Assembly (NCBI RefSeq): GCF_000702505.1
Contig: NZ_JNIM01000001.1
Coordinates: 124,001 to 188,000 of the forward strand
Length of the DNA: 64,000 nt
DNA from: Thermogemmatispora carboxidivorans
Lineage (GTDB): Bacteria > Chloroflexota > Ktedonobacteria > Ktedonobacterales > Ktedonobacteraceae
Reading direction: 5' to 3'
Shown here: positions 1-8,703 of the stretch, in pieces
Numbering within the stretch: the stretch's first letter is position 1
Layout: each line of letters opens with the position of its first letter
The notes under the pieces: generated by a model
The model's database searches: none
The model's input: only the letters and a program-made list of their open reading frames with translations
What the model was told of the DNA's origin: nothing
Made by a program: the position numbers and the translations under genes

Positions 1-2
1 CG

Positions 3-218
3 GCAATTCTGGGGGGGCACTCGCTGACACCAGAGCGCGTCGAGGCCCTCGCCAAGATCAGCGGCGGCAAGCCTGCGGCTCAGGCGCAGTTGGTCGGTGG
101 TCTGCAAGGGCCGCTGTCTACAACCTATAGCCTGCTGACTGCTCCCTTACGCGACCTCTGCTACGTTCTACAGGCGCGGGCCGAGCAGCTACAGGAGCAG
201 CAAGCTGAGCATGCCTGA
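3..218 (+). CDS. rplJ: 50S ribosomal protein L10, C-terminal part (5' end outside window)
   Basis: The window opens inside a reading frame of 71 residues that ends at a TGA at 216-218. The readable part runs SLTPERVEALAKISG, then GPLSTTYSLLTAPLRDLCYVL and a Gln/Glu-rich end, which resembles the C-terminal half of L10. L10 is the base of the ribosomal stalk and its C-terminal helix carries the L7/L12 dimers. The identification rests mainly on the position 66 bp upstream of rplL, the standard rplJL order. Only the 3' end is visible, so the start, the L10 leader and its autoregulatory site cannot be assessed. Confidence 0.82.
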   Translation, partial: AILGGHSLTPERVEALAKISGGKPAAQAQLVGGLQGPLSTTYSLLTAPLRDLCYVLQARAEQLQEQQAEHA

Positions 219-284
219 TGTCACTTGTATTGAGCGTTATCTAGTGCCTATCACGAGATCATCCGAATCGGAGGAGGTTGCTCC

Positions 285-671
285 ATGTCCGTTGAGAGCA
301 TCATTGCAGAAATTGAAAAGCTGAACGTTTTGGAACTCGTTGAGCTGACCAAGCAGCTTCAGGAGAAGTGGGGAGTCAGCGCGGCTCCAGTCGCGGTAGC
401 GGCAGCCCCGGCGGCAGCTGCTCCGGCTGAGGCAGCTCCTGCGGCCCAGCAAGAGGAGAAGACCGAGTTCGATGTCATCCTGAGCGAGGTTGGCCCCGAG
501 AAGATCAAGGTCATCAAGGTGGTGCGCGAGCTGACCAATCTTGGCCTCAAGGAAGCCAAGGAGCTGGTCGAAGGCGCTCCCAAGCCGGTCAAGGAAGGCG
601 TCTCCAAGGAGGAGGCTCAGCAGATCGCGGCCAAGCTGCAGGAAGTGGGCGCCAAGGTTACCGTCAAGTAA
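285..671 (+). CDS. rplL: 50S ribosomal protein L7/L12
   Basis: This 128-residue protein is the mobile stalk protein that recruits translation GTPases. The N-terminal dimerisation domain (about 1-33, [20 protein letters not shown]) is followed by an Ala/Pro hinge (about 36-56) and the conserved C-terminal domain, with [20 protein letters not shown] and [19 protein letters not shown]. Length and all sections match the family. The ATG at 285 has a strong GGAGGAGG ribosome site at 270-277. It follows rplJ, as in most bacteria. Unusually, the next gene is rpsO rather than rpoB. Confidence 0.97.
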   Translation: MSVESIIAEIEKLNVLELVELTKQLQEKWGVSAAPVAVAAAPAAAAPAEAAPAAQQEEKTEFDVILSEVGPEKIKVIKVVRELTNLGLKEAKELVEGAPKPVKEGVSKEEAQQIAAKLQEVGAKVTVK

Positions 672-1143
672 GACATGCTGGCTGTCCTGGCGCTGGCTCT
701 CCGCCTCGCCAGGCCGGCAGAGCAGAGGGCGCGCCTCACAGCGCGACTCGCGCCGTCGACGGCCAGCCGCTCCTGTGGGCGCCCCTCTCGCGGCTCTGAT
801 CGCCATTGTTGCTGCTGCCCCTTCAAGCAGCAAATGGCTGTTGCAACCTCGACCCGGCTCCCAGCCCGCCAGTCGGAACTGCCAGGCGGCTCTTGTTCCC
901 TCTACCATCCTGGAACATCGCCCCCTGCTTGTGGAAGAGCCTGGCCAGCCAGAGAACTCCCCGCGGCAGCCGGCATCAGAGCCATCTAGACGCTGACAAA
1001 CTAGCGTGATATAATGCATGGGTGTATCATCCAGGACTAGTCGGATTACTACACAGGCTGAGAGGCGCTCGCCAGAGCATCCTTTCAAACCTGCTAAAAG
1101 CTTGACTATCTCACCTGAGCCTGCTGAGGAGGTGAAACAGAGG
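672..1143. other. Intergenic region rplL-rpsO
   Basis: No gene is supported in these 472 bp. A short hairpin with arms CCTGGCG (686-692) and CGCCAGG (707-713) lies just after rplL but has no T tract, so it is only a weak terminator candidate. A good -10 box for rpsO lies near the end (see the promoter entry at 1007-1015). The rest is GC-rich, low-complexity sequence; several short frames through it look like composition artefacts. Confidence 0.6.
1007..1015 (+). promoter_or_regulatory. Extended -10 promoter element upstream of rpsO
   Basis: TGATATAAT (TG at 1007-1008, TATAAT at 1010-1015) is a perfect extended -10 box. No good -35 box sits 16-18 bp upstream, which fits extended -10 promoters. 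Transcription would start near 1022 and give a leader of about 120 nt before the rpsO start. The same GTGATATAATGC string precedes the penicillin-binding protein gene. Confidence 0.5.
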
Positions 1144-1413
1144 GTGGCATTGACTCGCGAGGATAAAGCTGACATTATCGCTTCGTCGCACGTCCACGAG
1201 GCCGATACCGGCTCGCCCGAGGTGCAGGTCTCGCTGCTGACGGCTCGTATCAATCAGCTCACCGAGCATCTGAAGGTCCATAAGCATGATTTTCATTCCC
1301 GTCGCGGCTTGATGATGCTGGTGGGCCAGCGGCGTCGCTTGCTTGCTTATCTCAGCCGCAAAAGCCCGGAGCGTTATCGGGCCTTGATTGCGAAGCTCGG
1401 CCTGCGTCACTAA
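1144..1413 (+). CDS. rpsO: 30S ribosomal protein S15
   Basis: S15 binds 16S rRNA at the central-domain junction and nucleates platform assembly. The frame stays open upstream to 1018, but the GTG at 1144 is chosen because it gives 89 residues, exactly the length of E. coli S15. It is also preceded at good spacing by GAGGAGGTG (1126-1134), and the protein then begins [15 protein letters not shown] like other S15 proteins. Family motifs seen are [39 protein letters not shown] and the end IAKLGLRH. It precedes pnp, the usual rpsO-pnp pairing, although here about 1.15 kb separates them. Confidence 0.96.
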   Translation: MALTREDKADIIASSHVHEADTGSPEVQVSLLTARINQLTEHLKVHKHDFHSRRGLMMLVGQRRRLLAYLSRKSPERYRALIAKLGLRH

Positions 1414-2222
1414 GGCCCAAACAGAGGCGAGGCCTGGTGACCTCGCAAGCGATCGGTCGGCATGTCTCCTGGCTCCTCCTCCGCTAACTCGCCTCGCGGA
1501 CGCTCCTCTGTGTCTCAGGGCAAGGGTGAGAGTGGCAGTAAAAGCAAGCAGGAAGAGAAAGAAAAGAGGAGGGGCGTTCTCTTGTAATGCTTGCCGACCG
1601 CTCGCTGCGCGGCTACTGGCGCAAGCTCCTGCAAGTCTGGCGGTATGGTCCCTGGCCGGGTTATGGCTGTGAGCAGGACCACTGGCTGACGTTGCTGGCC
1701 AGTGTCTTGCCTACCGTCCCAGGAAGGGAAGGGTAGAGGTGCTTGCTGGGCAGCTTGCCAATCTGGGCCTGAGCCAACGACAAAAGAGGGGCTTGTTTCT
1801 CTCTCTCACCTGCATATGATGGGCTATGCGCTCGCTGACAATGATGGTGTGCACGTCGCTTGTCTGGAATCATGAGTGATCATCTCTGGCTGTTGCCTAG
1901 GAAGGAGGCGGGGCTGTAGCCTGCTCCCTGTCGGCCAGCTAGCCAACCAGCCAGCCGAGAATCAGTCGGCCTGCGTGAGAGAGCGGGAAACGTAGAACTT
2001 GTTTGGTCTCGCCTTACCACAGAGAAGCAGGCAGCAGAATCAATCTTCTTTCCGCCAGGCACAGCGCCCTCCGCTTGCTATGGACCTGGTCAGGAGTAGA
2101 ACAGCACGTCGGTAGCCTGCCAGCCAGAGCAATGCTGACAGGCCACAGTGGCACAGCCAGCGACAGAGAAAAGGCACGGTGAATCACTAATCTGTATCTG
2201 TACATCTTGAGCGGATGACCAA

Positions 2223-2249
2223 CGGTCGAACGGTCGATCGTGCGGTCGA
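2223..2249. repeat. Three CGGTCGA direct repeats upstream of pnp
   Basis: CGGTCGA occurs at 2223-2229, 2231-2237 and 2243-2249, about 310-340 bp upstream of the pnp start. Short repeats at irregular spacing could be a protein-binding array or simple low-complexity sequence. No family is implied. Confidence 0.5.
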
Positions 2250-2417
2250 ATTGGGTTTTCTCAGTAAGGGGCTGAAAGCAGCGCGGTTTCATTCCTTCTT
2301 TTTACTCGCTCGCTTGTTGTAGCGGTTCGGAAGGAAAGCGGTCAGTCATTCAGTCAGTTAGTCAGGAAAGAGCAGAGGCAGGGAACTCATTCAAGCAAAG
2401 TGATCGTTGCGAGCAAG

Positions 2418-2459
2418 GTAGAAGTAGAAGTAGTAGTAGCAGTAGTAGTAGCAGTAGTC
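2418..2459. repeat. GTA/GCA trinucleotide tract upstream of pnp
   Basis: About 42 bp of near-perfect trinucleotide repeats (GTA with interspersed GAA and GCA units) lie about 100 bp upstream of the pnp start. A tract like this can vary in length by slippage and would change the pnp leader. It is not CRISPR-like, since there are no spacers. Confidence 0.7.
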
Positions 2460-2561
2460 GGTCAGTTGTCTGTTCACAAGCACCCCGTTACGTCCCCGTG
2501 AAGCAAGGAGAGTTTCCAGGTCTACGGTCCAGCCAAGGGGTGTATAGTAGTCGGAGGAACT

Positions 2562-4991
2562 ATGATCCATCGTCAAGAAGCTGTCATTGGCGGTCGCGTC
2601 ATGAGCATTGAAACCGGACGAGTAGCTGAGCAGGCCAATGGCGCAGTGTTGTTGCGCTATGGCGATACAGTGATCCTGGCGACCGCCGTAGCCAGTGAAG
2701 AGCCTCGTGAAGGCATTGATTTTTTTCCATTGACCGTTGACGTTGAAGAACGCATGTATGCCGCCGGTAAGATCCCCGGCGGGTTTATTAAGCGCGAGGG
2801 GCGGGCTTCCGAGCATGCCATTCTCGCCTGCCGCCTCGCTGACCGCCCGCTTCGCCCCCTCTTCCCGAAAGGGTACCGCAACGATGTACAGATTATTATC
2901 ACTGTGCTCTCTGTAGACCAGGAGAATGATCCTGATGTCCTGGGGATCGTCGGGGCCTCGGCGGCCCTCTGTATCTCCGACATTCCGTTCGCTGGCCCGG
3001 TTGGTGCGGTGCGTGTAGGTCACATTGATAACGAGCTGGTGATCAATCCGCCGGAGTCCCAGATGGAGCGCAGCCGTCTCGATCTGGTGGTGGCTGGCAC
3101 AGCGGATGCGGTGATGATGGTCGAGGCTGGGGCCAAGGAGCTGCCCGAAGATATCATGTTGGAGGCGGTGATCCGTGGCCAGGAGGCGCTGCAGGATATT
3201 ATTAAGATGCAAGAGAAGCTCATGCAGGTGGTGAATGTGGCCAAGCGGCCTTTCGAGGCGCCCCCTGTCGATGAGGAGCTGCAGCGCCAGGTGGCTGAGT
3301 TCGTCGTGCCGCGCCTGGAGCAGGCGGTGAACCACCCCGATAAGACGGCGCGTGCGGCGGCGCTGACCGTGGTCCAGAATGAGCTGGTGCAGACGCTCGG
3401 GGCCCAGTATCCCGATCGTTTGAAGGAGATCATGGCCTTCTATGAGAAGGAGCTGAAGACCTATGTGCGCAACCAGATTCTGGATCATGGGATCAGGCCC
3501 GATGGGCGCGATCTGAAGACGATCCGCCCGATTACCTGCGAGGTCGGTCTGCTGCCGCGCACGCATGGCTCGGCCCTCTTTACGCGCGGTCAGACCCAGG
3601 TGCTGAGTGTGGTAACGCTTGGCTCGCCGGGAGAGGAGCAGATCCTTGACGGCCTGACCCCCAGTGAGAGCAAGCGCTTTATGCATCACTACAATTTCCC
3701 GCCCTTCTCGACCGGCGAAACCAGGCCGCTGCGCGGTCCAGGCCGCCGCGAGATTGGCCACGGCGCCCTGGCGGAGCGCGCACTGCTGGCGGTGATCCCC
3801 TCGCAAGAGGAGTTTCCTTATACGATCCGCGCCGTCTCCGATGTGCTCTCGTCCAATGGCTCAACCTCGATGGGATCGGTCTGCGGAACAACCCTGGCTT
3901 TGATGGATGCCGGCGTCCCCATCCATGCGCCGGTGGCCGGGGTGGCGATGGGGCTGGTAACCGGCGAAGGTGAGCGCGCCGGCAAATGGGCTGTGCTGAG
4001 CGATATCCAGGGGATCGAGGATGCGCTGGGCGATATGGACTTCAAGGTCGCTGGCACCGCCGATGGCGTGACGGCCCTCCAGATGGATATCAAGGTCAAG
4101 GGCATTAGCTACGATATCATGGCTAAGGCCCTGGAGCAGGCGCGCGAGGGCCGCATGTATATCATGGAAAAGATGCTCGATGCCCTCGATGCTCCTCGCC
4201 CAGAACTGTCGGTCTTCGCGCCGCGCATCCAGACAATGAAGATCAATCCCGACAAGATCGGCGCGGTGATCGGCCCCGGCGGTAAGACGGTGCGCAAGAT
4301 CCAGGATGAGACCGGCGCCAAGATCGATATCGAGGACGACGGGACGGTCAATATCGCGGCCACTTCCAGCGAGGCGATGCAGCAGGCGATGGATGCCATC
4401 CGCGCTCTGACCGAGGAGGTGGAGGTCGGTCGCATCTATACGGGCACGGTGCGCCGCCTGGTTGACTTCGGGGCCTTTGTCGAGATCCTGCCTGGCAAGG
4501 AGGGCCTCGTCCGTACCTCGCAGCTTGCCGACTATCAGGTGTCGCGCCCCGAGGACGTGGTTTCGGTGGGCGATGAGATTACGGTAATGGTGATTGAGGT
4601 CGACTCGCAGGGCCGTATCAATCTCTCGCGGCGCGCTGCTCTCAGTGGTGAGTTACCTTCGCAGGCCGAGCTGGATAGTGACCGCGCTACTAGCCGTGGT
4701 GGACGCGATCGCGGCGGCTCGGGCCGTGGCGGTGGCTATGGCGGCGGCGGACGCGACCGCGATCTGGCAACGCCTGGACGCAATATCAGCTACGGTGGTG
4801 GCGGACGTGACCGCGGTGGCTACCCTGAGCGCGGCGGTGGCGGACGCTCGCCTGGCTACAATAGTGGTAACTTCGGTGGTGGACCGCGCCGCCCAATGGG
4901 CCCCGGTGGCTCTGGTGGCCCGGGCCGCGGTTCCGGTGGCTCGCGGCGCGACAGCGGCTTTGGCCCTCGTCCCAACGAGCGCCGCTGGTAG
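2562..4991 (+). CDS. pnp: Polynucleotide phosphorylase with long RGG-rich tail
   Basis: PNPase degrades RNA 3' to 5' by phosphorolysis and can add tails. The 809-residue protein has two RNase PH-like cores (about 10-230 and 310-540, the second with [32 protein letters not shown]). A KH domain follows at about 555-600 ([18 protein letters not shown], GxxG loop GPGG). An S1 domain spans about 620-697 ([23 protein letters not shown]). The ATG at 2562 has GGAGGAAC 4 bp upstream. Residues from about 705 to the end form a low-complexity tail full of [10 protein letters not shown] and GPGG units. This is much longer and more arginine/glycine-rich than typical PNPase ends and probably binds RNA or a partner. 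Confidence 0.97.
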   Translation: MIHRQEAVIGGRVMSIETGRVAEQANGAVLLRYGDTVILATAVASEEPREGIDFFPLTVDVEERMYAAGKIPGGFIKREGRASEHAILACRLADRPLRPLFPKGYRNDVQIIITVLSVDQENDPDVLGIVGASAALCISDIPFAGPVGAVRVGHIDNELVINPPESQMERSRLDLVVAGTADAVMMVEAGAKELPEDIMLEAVIRGQEALQDIIKMQEKLMQVVNVAKRPFEAPPVDEELQRQVAEFVVPRLEQAVNHPDKTARAAALTVVQNELVQTLGAQYPDRLKEIMAFYEKELKTYVRNQILDHGIRPDGRDLKTIRPITCEVGLLPRTHGSALFTRGQTQVLSVVTLGSPGEEQILDGLTPSESKRFMHHYNFPPFSTGETRPLRGPGRREIGHGALAERALLAVIPSQEEFPYTIRAVSDVLSSNGSTSMGSVCGTTLALMDAGVPIHAPVAGVAMGLVTGEGERAGKWAVLSDIQGIEDALGDMDFKVAGTADGVTALQMDIKVKGISYDIMAKALEQAREGRMYIMEKMLDALDAPRPELSVFAPRIQTMKINPDKIGAVIGPGGKTVRKIQDETGAKIDIEDDGTVNIAATSSEAMQQAMDAIRALTEEVEVGRIYTGTVRRLVDFGAFVEILPGKEGLVRTSQLADYQVSRPEDVVSVGDEITVMVIEVDSQGRINLSRRAALSGELPSQAELDSDRATSRGGRDRGGSGRGGGYGGGGRDRDLATPGRNISYGGGGRDRGGYPERGGGGRSPGYNSGNFGGGPRRPMGPGGSGGPGRGSGGSRRDSGFGPRPNERRW

Positions 4992-5416
4992 CACTCGCTG
5001 CCTGCGAGAACGCCAGAGCTGCAGGAGGGGGCCTCGCTGGGGCCGACTCGGCCAGCGCCAGCGGGCCACCCTCCTCTTTGCTTGTAGCTCATTCTCTCGC
5101 TCGCTCGCTCACTTACCAACCCAGTTCCACCGGCGCGTCGTCCACCGGAGTGGGCAGAGCACTGGACCGCTCGATGATATGGCGGTCACCCCCTCTTGAC
5201 CTTGATTGTATGCCTGGCTTCAGGCACTGGCGGCCTTCTCTCGGCTAGCTCACGTCAGTGCCGATCATACGGCGAAGACAGCTCTGAGACAGCTTCGCCG
5301 ACAGTACCTGCAGGTCCTAAGCCTCTTGCGGTGAGAGCTGAAAGGTCCCATAATGGTTGCCAATCCAGAAAGTGACCTGCGCCGATAGAAAAGAGCAACT
5401 TACTAGAGAGGTACCT
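4992..5416. other. Intergenic region pnp-udg
   Basis: This region holds the pnp terminator (5023-5085) and a CTCGCTCG-type simple tract around 5095-5112. No further gene or clear promoter was found before the uracil-DNA glycosylase. Confidence 0.55.
5023..5085 (+). terminator. Rho-independent terminator after pnp
   Basis: Outer arms AGGAGGG (5023-5029) and CCCTCCT (5069-5075) enclose further pairing of GCTGG with CCAGC and GGCCGA with CGGCC. The stem is followed by a pyrimidine-rich CTTTGCTTGT tail. Its position about 30 bp after the pnp stop fits termination of the rpsO-pnp transcripts. Confidence 0.6.
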
Positions 5417-6064
5417 ATGTCGCCAGAGGAGATTCTACGGGAGATAGCTGCGGAGGTCTCTGTCTGCAAGAAGTGTGGCCTCTGTAAGGGACGCACGAAG
5501 GCCGTCCCAGGCGAAGGTCCCCCACAGGCTCGTATTCTCTTCATCGGTGAAGGACCTGGCTATCATGAGGATAAGCAGGGGAGGCCTTTTGTGGGGCCTG
5601 CCGGCCAGTTCCTCGATGAGCTGCTGCAGAGCATTAACCTCAAGCGCTCGGATGTCTTTATCACCAATGTGGTGAAGTGCCGTCCTCCCGATAACCGTGA
5701 TCCCCTCCCCGAGGAGATCAGCGCCTGCAACGACTACCTGGATCGTCAGATTGCTGCCATCAAGCCGCTGCTGATTGTCACGCTGGGACGCTACTCGATG
5801 GCCAAGTTCTTTGGCACGGCCAAGATTAGCGCGATTCACGGCAAGGCTCAGAAGAAGGATGGCTATATTTGTATAGCGATGTATCATCCAGCCGCTGGCC
5901 TCCATCAGGCAAGCCTGAAAGAGACAATTCGCCAGGACTTTAAGAAGATCCCAGTGGTACTGGCCGAGGCCGAGCGCCTGGCTGCCGAAGGGAAACTCGG
6001 TCCTACCAGCTCGCCAGCGGCCAACCCCCCAGAGGAGCCGCCTCAGCAGCTTTCGCTCTTTTAG
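5417..6064 (+). CDS. Family 4 uracil-DNA glycosylase (4Fe-4S) with C-terminal QLSLF
   Basis: This enzyme removes uracil from DNA to start base-excision repair. The 215-residue form starts at the ATG at 5417 (GAGAGG upstream); an in-frame upstream start at 5357 has no better ribosome site. The 4Fe-4S cysteines of family 4 are visible: C17 and C20 in VCKKCGLCKGR, one in VVKCRPP and one in SACNDYLD. Motif A is GEGPGYHEDKQGRPFVGPAG, and motif B is MYHPAAGLHQ. The last residues, QQLSLF, match the bacterial sliding-clamp-binding consensus (QLSLF). The clamp interaction is inferred, not shown. A terminator follows at 6230-6258. Confidence 0.93.
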   Translation: MSPEEILREIAAEVSVCKKCGLCKGRTKAVPGEGPPQARILFIGEGPGYHEDKQGRPFVGPAGQFLDELLQSINLKRSDVFITNVVKCRPPDNRDPLPEEISACNDYLDRQIAAIKPLLIVTLGRYSMAKFFGTAKISAIHGKAQKKDGYICIAMYHPAAGLHQASLKETIRQDFKKIPVVLAEAERLAAEGKLGPTSSPAANPPEEPPQQLSLF

Positions 6065-6229
6065 CTGATAGACTGGCTGAGCCACTCTGCTCCTCTTGGG
6101 GTGCTGGCACTGGCTACTCTCCACAGAGACGCTGGAGAAGAAAGGGGCACTGCCAGACACACAGTTCGCTTACAACCAGACAGAATCTCTTTCGCCGCTC
6201 ACTCATGATGGCTGAGATGGACCAGCCAG

Positions 6230-6258
6230 GGACGCCCGCCGTGGGCGTCCTTCTTTGT
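6230..6258 (+). terminator. Rho-independent terminator after uracil-DNA glycosylase
   Basis: A perfect 8-bp stem, GGACGCCC (6230-6237) with GGGCGTCC (6243-6250), has a 5-nt loop and is followed by TTCTTTGTTG. This is a classic intrinsic terminator layout on the plus strand. Confidence 0.8.
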
Positions 6259-6390
6259 TGCAGATGCTCCTCTCCCTTTGAGGCTTGTCTTGCTATGAGA
6301 CGCCCGATTTTCTTCCTTGTTGGTGCTCTTTTGTTCCTGGCCAGAAAGTACCTACTGTGAATACTGTGACACATGATGATCTATTGAATC

Positions 6391-6419
6391 TTGCTTGCTA
6401 GCTTTGCTTCACGTATACT
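6391..6419 (+). promoter_or_regulatory. Sigma-70-type promoter of the L,D-transpeptidase gene
   Basis: TTGCTT (6391-6396), a 17-bp spacer and TATACT (6414-6419) precede the gene with a leader of about 35 nt. The match is good for a housekeeping sigma factor. Confidence 0.6.
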
Positions 6420-6461
6420 GAAAGCAGCAAGCACGGTTGCCCTTTAGAGATGGAGGATACG

Positions 6462-7241
6462 ATGCGAGCAATTTCCCGGAAACATAGTGCTCTGATTATG
6501 TTGCTCGCCTTCCTCGTAGCACTGACCTTTGCGTTTGCTCCCCTCCCCGGCGCCAGTGCGACCGCCCAGGCCGCAACCACCTGGAAGGGCATTACCATCA
6601 ACTGGTCAAACGTGCGTCGAGGCCCGAGCACTCAATACGCAGTTGTAAATGTTTATGCGCCAAATACAAGCGTAACGGTCTATGCAAGTGTTACGGGGCA
6701 GAATGTCTGGGGCAGTCCCTACTGGTATCGGATCAGCCCCTTGAATAGTGCCCCGCTCTACATTTATAGTGGCCTGGTTGTCAAGGCCCAGAGTAGCAGT
6801 CAGGCCAGCTCCTATGGCAGCGGTAAGGTCATAGTTGTCATCTTATCGAAGCAGTGGCTCTATGCCTATGACAATGGCAAGCAAGTCTTCAATACGGCGA
6901 TTACCTCTGGGCGGCCCTCTCTCGCCACGCCGACGGGAACTTTCCATGTATTGCGCAAGCTGCACCCGACGACCTTCTATTCTCCCTGGCCTCCTGGTTC
7001 GCCCTACTATTATCCTCCAACGTTCATTAACTATGCGCTCGAATTCGACTGGGGTGGCTACTTCCTCCACGATGCCTGGTGGCACGGGGTCTTTGGTCCT
7101 GGCACCAATGGCTGGCACTATGATCCTGTAGCGGGTTGGACCTGGGGTTCGCATGGTTGTGTGGAGATGTCGGTGAAAGCGGCGGCCTGGCTCTATAACT
7201 GGGCGCCGGTGGGGACGACGGTCATTATCAAGTCGAACTAG
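6462..7241 (+). CDS. Secreted L,D-transpeptidase (YkuD domain) with SH3-like domain
   Basis: This is a 259-residue exported enzyme that probably forms 3-3 cross-links in peptidoglycan or attaches envelope proteins. The ATG at 6462 is preferred over the one at 6450 because GGAGGA (6452-6457) sits just before it. A signal peptide covers about residues 1-37 (basic start, hydrophobic LIMLLAFLVALTFAFA, then ATAQAA). An SH3b-like region with WSNVRRGPSTQYAVV follows at about 40-110. The YkuD domain fills about 120-259, with VIVVILSKQWLYAYDNGKQV, the histidine in GYFLHDAWWH and the catalytic SHGCVEM cysteine motif. It has its own promoter and stands alone. Confidence 0.93.
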   Translation: MRAISRKHSALIMLLAFLVALTFAFAPLPGASATAQAATTWKGITINWSNVRRGPSTQYAVVNVYAPNTSVTVYASVTGQNVWGSPYWYRISPLNSAPLYIYSGLVVKAQSSSQASSYGSGKVIVVILSKQWLYAYDNGKQVFNTAITSGRPSLATPTGTFHVLRKLHPTTFYSPWPPGSPYYYPPTFINYALEFDWGGYFLHDAWWHGVFGPGTNGWHYDPVAGWTWGSHGCVEMSVKAAAWLYNWAPVGTTVIIKSN

Positions 7242-7600
7242 TTGCCTCGTTCATTGGCTGGCTGGCCAGGTTTTACCAGGGGGTCTGTGCTTGCTATCTC
7301 TCCCATCTGCTGGCCAGCGAGCGAGCGATCAGCTGACATGACCAGCACGCCTCCGCGCAACGGCGCGGAGGCGTGGCTCGTCGGCCCGCTGACAGCCTGG
7401 TTCTGGCTTCCTCTCCCTGTACCCGAGTCACGCACGCACTTGCTCCGCGCTATTCTCAATCCCACAAGCTCAGGTTATCGCCTGCCCTGGCTCGTTCGCT
7501 CCTTCCCAGATTGGCCCATCCTCGACCTCCTCCATAGCGGTCGCCTGTCTGCATTGCTCATTGCGGCTGCCTGCCTCGGCGGCGCGAGGCGGTCGAGCTG
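7242..7600. other. Convergent intergenic region with a perfect hairpin
   Basis: This lies between the L,D-transpeptidase (plus) and the zinc-ribbon protein (minus). It holds the 13-bp hairpin described separately and GGCTGGC-type low-complexity sequence. No gene is supported. Confidence 0.6.
7346..7375. terminator. Perfect 13-bp hairpin between convergent genes
   Basis: The arms CACGCCTCCGCGC (7346-7358) and GCGCGGAGGCGTG (7363-7375) pair without mismatch around an AACG loop. There is no T tract on either side. It could still end transcription in both directions or act as a 3' RNA stabiliser. Confidence 0.55.
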
Positions 7601-8314
7601 CTAGCGGTCGTAAAAGAGAATGCGTCCGCAGTTACTGCAGGTTTGGATCTCAGCGCCCAGGCGCACGCGTTGCATCTCACTGGAGGTCAACAGCACGCGG
7701 CACCACTGGCACGAGTTCTGCTCAACGCGCGAGATCGCACGGCCCTGACGTGTGCGTCTCAGGGTCTCGTAGCGATGCAGCAGGTCGGCGGCAAGTGAGC
7801 CAGCCAGGGAGGCGCGTTGCTCTTCAAGGGTGCGGCGGCGCTGCTCCAGCTGGTCGAGGCGGGCGCGCTGAGCCGCGCTCTGCTGCTTCCAGTCCTCTTC
7901 GGCCCGGCGTAGCTCTTCCTCTCGCTGAGCTACCTGACGCTGCAGCGTCTCAATGAGATCCATCACCTCCAGCGTTTGCTCCTCCTGACGGCTTTGCTGC
8001 GCTCTCAGGTGTTGGACCTCCTGCTGCAAGCTGGTCAGCTCTTTGGGGCTGGTCACGCTACCGCTGTAAAGGCGCTGTTCTAGGGTCTGCAGGCGGCGAC
8101 TGATCTCCTCTAGTGTCCACTCGGCCTCTTGCTGGGCCTGCTGCCCGGCTTGCAGTTGCTGCCGGGCGCTGGCCAGCTCCTGACGCAGCTTTGCCAGGGC
8201 ACGATTATCGCGCAGGGCCTGGGCGATCACTTGCCGCTCCGAGGCGAGGCGCTCAAGCTCAAGGTCTAGCTGTTGAAGCTGAAAGAGTGGAGCAGCAACA
8301 TGAGTCGTGCTCAT
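7601..8314 (-). CDS. C4 zinc-ribbon coiled-coil protein (DUF164/CdsZ-like)
   Basis: This 237-residue cytoplasmic protein has a long coiled coil (about 10-190, rich in Gln, Glu, Arg and Leu heptads) and a C-terminal zinc ribbon made of CQWC and CSNCGRILFYDR. This is the architecture of the C4-type zinc-ribbon (DUF164) family, whose role is only partly known; nucleic-acid binding or a chaperone-like scaffold role has been proposed for relatives. The ATG at 8314 is chosen because AAAGGAG lies 11 bp upstream and the preceding 91 codons of open frame look unlike protein. It is divergent from the glutamine-synthetase-like gene. Confidence 0.85.
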   Translation of the reverse strand: MSTTHVAAPLFQLQQLDLELERLASERQVIAQALRDNRALAKLRQELASARQQLQAGQQAQQEAEWTLEEISRRLQTLEQRLYSGSVTSPKELTSLQQEVQHLRAQQSRQEEQTLEVMDLIETLQRQVAQREEELRRAEEDWKQQSAAQRARLDQLEQRRRTLEEQRASLAGSLAADLLHRYETLRRTRQGRAISRVEQNSCQWCRVLLTSSEMQRVRLGAEIQTCSNCGRILFYDR

Positions 8315-8703
8315 GATCGATGCGTCTCCTTTCCGGGCTGCTGCCCTGACCGGTCTACCAGACCGGCCCCCCATGTGCGCAAGAAGGAACCAGCCTGTAT
8401 TGTATCTCTTCTGACGCTCCTTGGGCAAGGATCGTGCGGTGCTCAAGGGATTGTTCACTTGCTTCTTCTCGGACAGAATATTCAATTCAGGTATAAAAAG
8501 AGGGCTGGCATCAACTGACAGAGCAAGAGCGAGCTGAGGGCAGGCGGGAAGGAGAGGCCCGTCCAAAATGGCCGCCTGAGCGGGCAAGCGTTGTCAAGAT
8601 CAGAGGGATCAGTAATAATAAAGTTTGTCCTGGGAGACAGACGGCTGGCCATAAGCAGGCTGCCTGCCGGACAGCGTCCGAGTAATCGCATTGGGAGGAT
8701 CTG
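8315..8703. other. Divergent promoter region
   Basis: This separates the zinc-ribbon gene (minus) from the glutamine-synthetase-like gene (plus). A plus-strand promoter candidate is listed at 8591-8618. AT-rich sequence at 8478-8500 probably contains the minus-strand promoter, but no well-spaced -35/-10 pair is clear. Confidence 0.5.
8591..8618 (+). promoter_or_regulatory. Candidate promoter of the glutamine-synthetase-like gene
   Basis: TTGTCA (8591-8596) and TAATAA (8613-8618) are separated by 16 bp and lie about 85 bp before the start codon, in a locally AT-rich patch. Confidence 0.45.

Larger units (their letters stand above)
1414..2561. other. 1.15 kb non-coding region between rpsO and pnp
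   Basis: I see no gene here. A small hairpin (GCGAGG 1427-1432, CCTCGC 1441-1446) follows rpsO. The middle is rich in GCCAGC/GGCTGGC-type strings. Near pnp are three CGGTCGA direct repeats (2223-2229, 2231-2237, 2243-2249), a GTCAGT-type tract (2341-2366) and a trinucleotide tract (2418-2459). No tmRNA, SRP RNA or RNase P consensus was recognised. An uncharacterised structured RNA or a long pnp leader remains possible. Confidence 0.6.
6065..6461. other. Intergenic region udg-L,D-transpeptidase
   Basis: This contains the udg terminator (6230-6258) and the promoter of the next gene (6391-6419). Nothing else is recognised. Confidence 0.6.

Noticed and set aside
1018..1143. N-terminal extension of S15
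   Set aside because: The extension does not match any S15; the GTG at 1144 gives the exact family length and has a strong ribosome site.
237..1253. 338-codon minus-strand frame across rplL and rpsO
   Set aside because: It runs antisense to two conserved ribosomal protein genes and has no family features.
1388..2292. Several short frames in the rpsO-pnp gap
   Set aside because: No ribosome sites, no domain patterns, composition like the surrounding non-coding low-complexity sequence.
2418..2459. Possible CRISPR-like repeat array
   Set aside because: It is a continuous trinucleotide tract with no spacers and no cas genes nearby.
2391..3806. 471-codon minus-strand frame opposite pnp
   Set aside because: The pnp coding sequence is certain on the other strand; the antisense frame is a by-product, and its end is the trinucleotide tract read as tyrosine repeats.
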